This document shows, piece by piece, positions 4,630 to 5,378 of a DNA stretch of 5,378 bases. This stretch comes from Clostridiales bacterium (GTDB lineage Bacteria; Bacillota; Clostridia; Oscillospirales; Oscillospiraceae). The notes beneath the pieces are model-generated. The model ran no database searches, was not told where the DNA came from, and saw nothing but the letters and a program-made list of their open reading frames with translations. The position numbers and the translations under genes were made by a program. Location of the stretch: positions 1 through 5,378 of the forward strand of contig JAQXNP010000150.1 of NCBI GenBank assembly GCA_029098065.1. The letters run 5' to 3'. Positions within the stretch are counted from its first letter, which is position 1. Each line of letters starts with the position of its first letter.

Positions 4630-5378
4630 TCAGTCGATCTGGCCCATGGCCTTGGCGGCCTCGATGGCCTTCTCCTGCACGGCGGGAGGCGCGTCCTCAT
4701 AGCGGACGAAGTGGAAGGTGAAGGAGCCCCGGCCCTGAGTCATGGAGCGCAGGTCGATGGCATAGCGGCCCATCTCGGCCATGGGCACCTCGGCGCTGAC
4801 CACCTGGTTGCCTTCGCCATCGGGATCCATGCCCATCACGCGGCCCCGGCGCTTGTTCAGATCGCCGATGACATCGCCCATGTAGCTGTCGGGGATGGTG
4901 ACCTTCAGCTCGCCAATGGGCTCCAGCAGAACGGGAGAGGCCTGGGGCATACCAGCCTTGTAGGCCAGCTGCACGGCGGTCTTGAAGGCCATCTCGGAGG
5001 AGTCCACGGGATGATAGGAGCCGTCATACAGAGTGGCCTTCAGATAGACCACGGGGTAGCCGGCCAGCACGCCGTGAAGGACTGCTTCCTTCATGCCCTT
5101 TTCCACGGCGGGGAAGTAGTTCTTGGGCACCGAGCCGCCCACAACCTCCTCGCAGAACTGGAGCTCTTCGGTGTCGCCCGGCTCAAAGCGCATCCACACG
5201 TCGCCGAACTGGCCGTGGCCGCCGGTCTGCTTCTTGTGACGGCCCTGGACCTCTACCTTTTTGCTGATCTTCTCGCGGTAGGCCACCCGGGGCTCGGACA
5301 GCTCGGCCTCCACGCCGAAGCGGCTCTTCAGCCGGGAGAGAATGACGTCCATCTGCATGTCGCCGGTACCGGAGACCA
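4630..5378 (-). CDS. fusA: Elongation factor G-like GTPase, C-terminal part (5' end outside window)
   Basis: The frame is open from the right edge (VSGTGDMQMDV, the end of domain III) to a TGA at 4630-4632, about 248 residues. The GTPase domain is outside the window. Domain IV is shown by KKQTGGHGQFGDVW, by VVGGSVPKNYFPAVEKGMKEA and by GSYHPVDSSEMAFK, which keeps the His of the domain IV tip that reaches the decoding site in EF-G. Domain V is shown by LLEPIGELKVTIPDSYMGDV, LNKRRGRVMGM and the TQGRGSFTFHF end. Wording such as SGTGDMQMDV and KKQTGGHGQFGDV is closest to the EF-G-like paralogue family that many Firmicutes carry besides canonical fusA, so this may be a second copy, not the str-operon translocase. 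The symbol is therefore tentative. It is convergent with the regulator gene and unrelated to tryptophan use. Confidence 0.9.
   Translation of the reverse strand, partial: VSGTGDMQMDVILSRLKSRFGVEAELSEPRVAYREKISKKVEVQGRHKKQTGGHGQFGDVWMRFEPGDTEELQFCEEVVGGSVPKNYFPAVEKGMKEAVLHGVLAGYPVVYLKATLYDGSYHPVDSSEMAFKTAVQLAYKAGMPQASPVLLEPIGELKVTIPDSYMGDVIGDLNKRRGRVMGMDPDGEGNQVVSAEVPMAEMGRYAIDLRSMTQGRGSFTFHFVRYEDAPPAVQEKAIEAAKAMGQID

Noticed and set aside
3771..4700. Open frame antisense to the regulator gene
   Set aside because: It crosses the bidirectional terminator and overlaps the elongation factor gene; the protein has no family features.
1..5378. CRISPR array, tRNA or rRNA genes, prophage or defence genes
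   Set aside because: No regularly spaced identical repeats, no cloverleaf or rRNA sequence, and all coding genes have clear housekeeping or metabolic assignments.

Overview
The window looks like chromosomal DNA of a GC-rich Firmicute, most likely a gut clostridium of the Oscillospiraceae/Flavonifractor type. The genes are GC-rich, the intergenic promoters are AT-rich, Shine-Dalgarno sequences are strong (AAGGAG, AGGAGG), and near-consensus TTGACA/TATAAT promoters and intrinsic terminators are common. The genus is an inference from composition and gene content only.

Layout, left to right. Positions 1-212 (minus) hold the N-terminal part of the ribosome maturation factor RimP, which runs off the left edge. 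It has its own promoter (293-321) and a short leader with a perfect hairpin. A divergent intergenic region then leads to tnaA (584-1975, plus), a PLP-dependent tryptophanase with a consensus promoter at 484-512. A gap of about 390 nt rich in hairpins follows, then a Na+-coupled NSS-family transporter (2370-3746, plus), best explained as a TnaT-type tryptophan transporter, with an intrinsic terminator. Next comes a YheO/DauR-type PAS-HTH regulator (3909-4556, plus) with its own promoter. It shares a large bidirectional terminator with a convergent elongation factor G-like gene (4630 to the right edge, minus, 5' end missing).

The three central genes form a plausible tryptophan catabolism module: TnaT imports tryptophan with Na+, TnaA splits it into indole, pyruvate and ammonia, and the PAS-HTH protein is the natural candidate regulator. 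Unlike the E. coli tna operon, the tnaA leader is only about 64 nt and shows no TnaC-like leader peptide. A 10-bp direct repeat with a 20-bp period overlaps the tnaA promoter and is a candidate operator.

The most unusual element lies between tnaA and tnaT on the minus strand. A complete small transcription unit is visible: TTGACA, 17 bp, TATCAT, then about 84 nt with two strong hairpins, the second followed by six T residues. G.U pairs that exist only in the minus-strand RNA support that strand as the functional one. This is a candidate small RNA antisense to any tnaA-tnaT read-through transcript. Its -35 box lies inside a perfect 19-bp palindrome, and three further palindromes run from there to the tnaT ribosome binding site.
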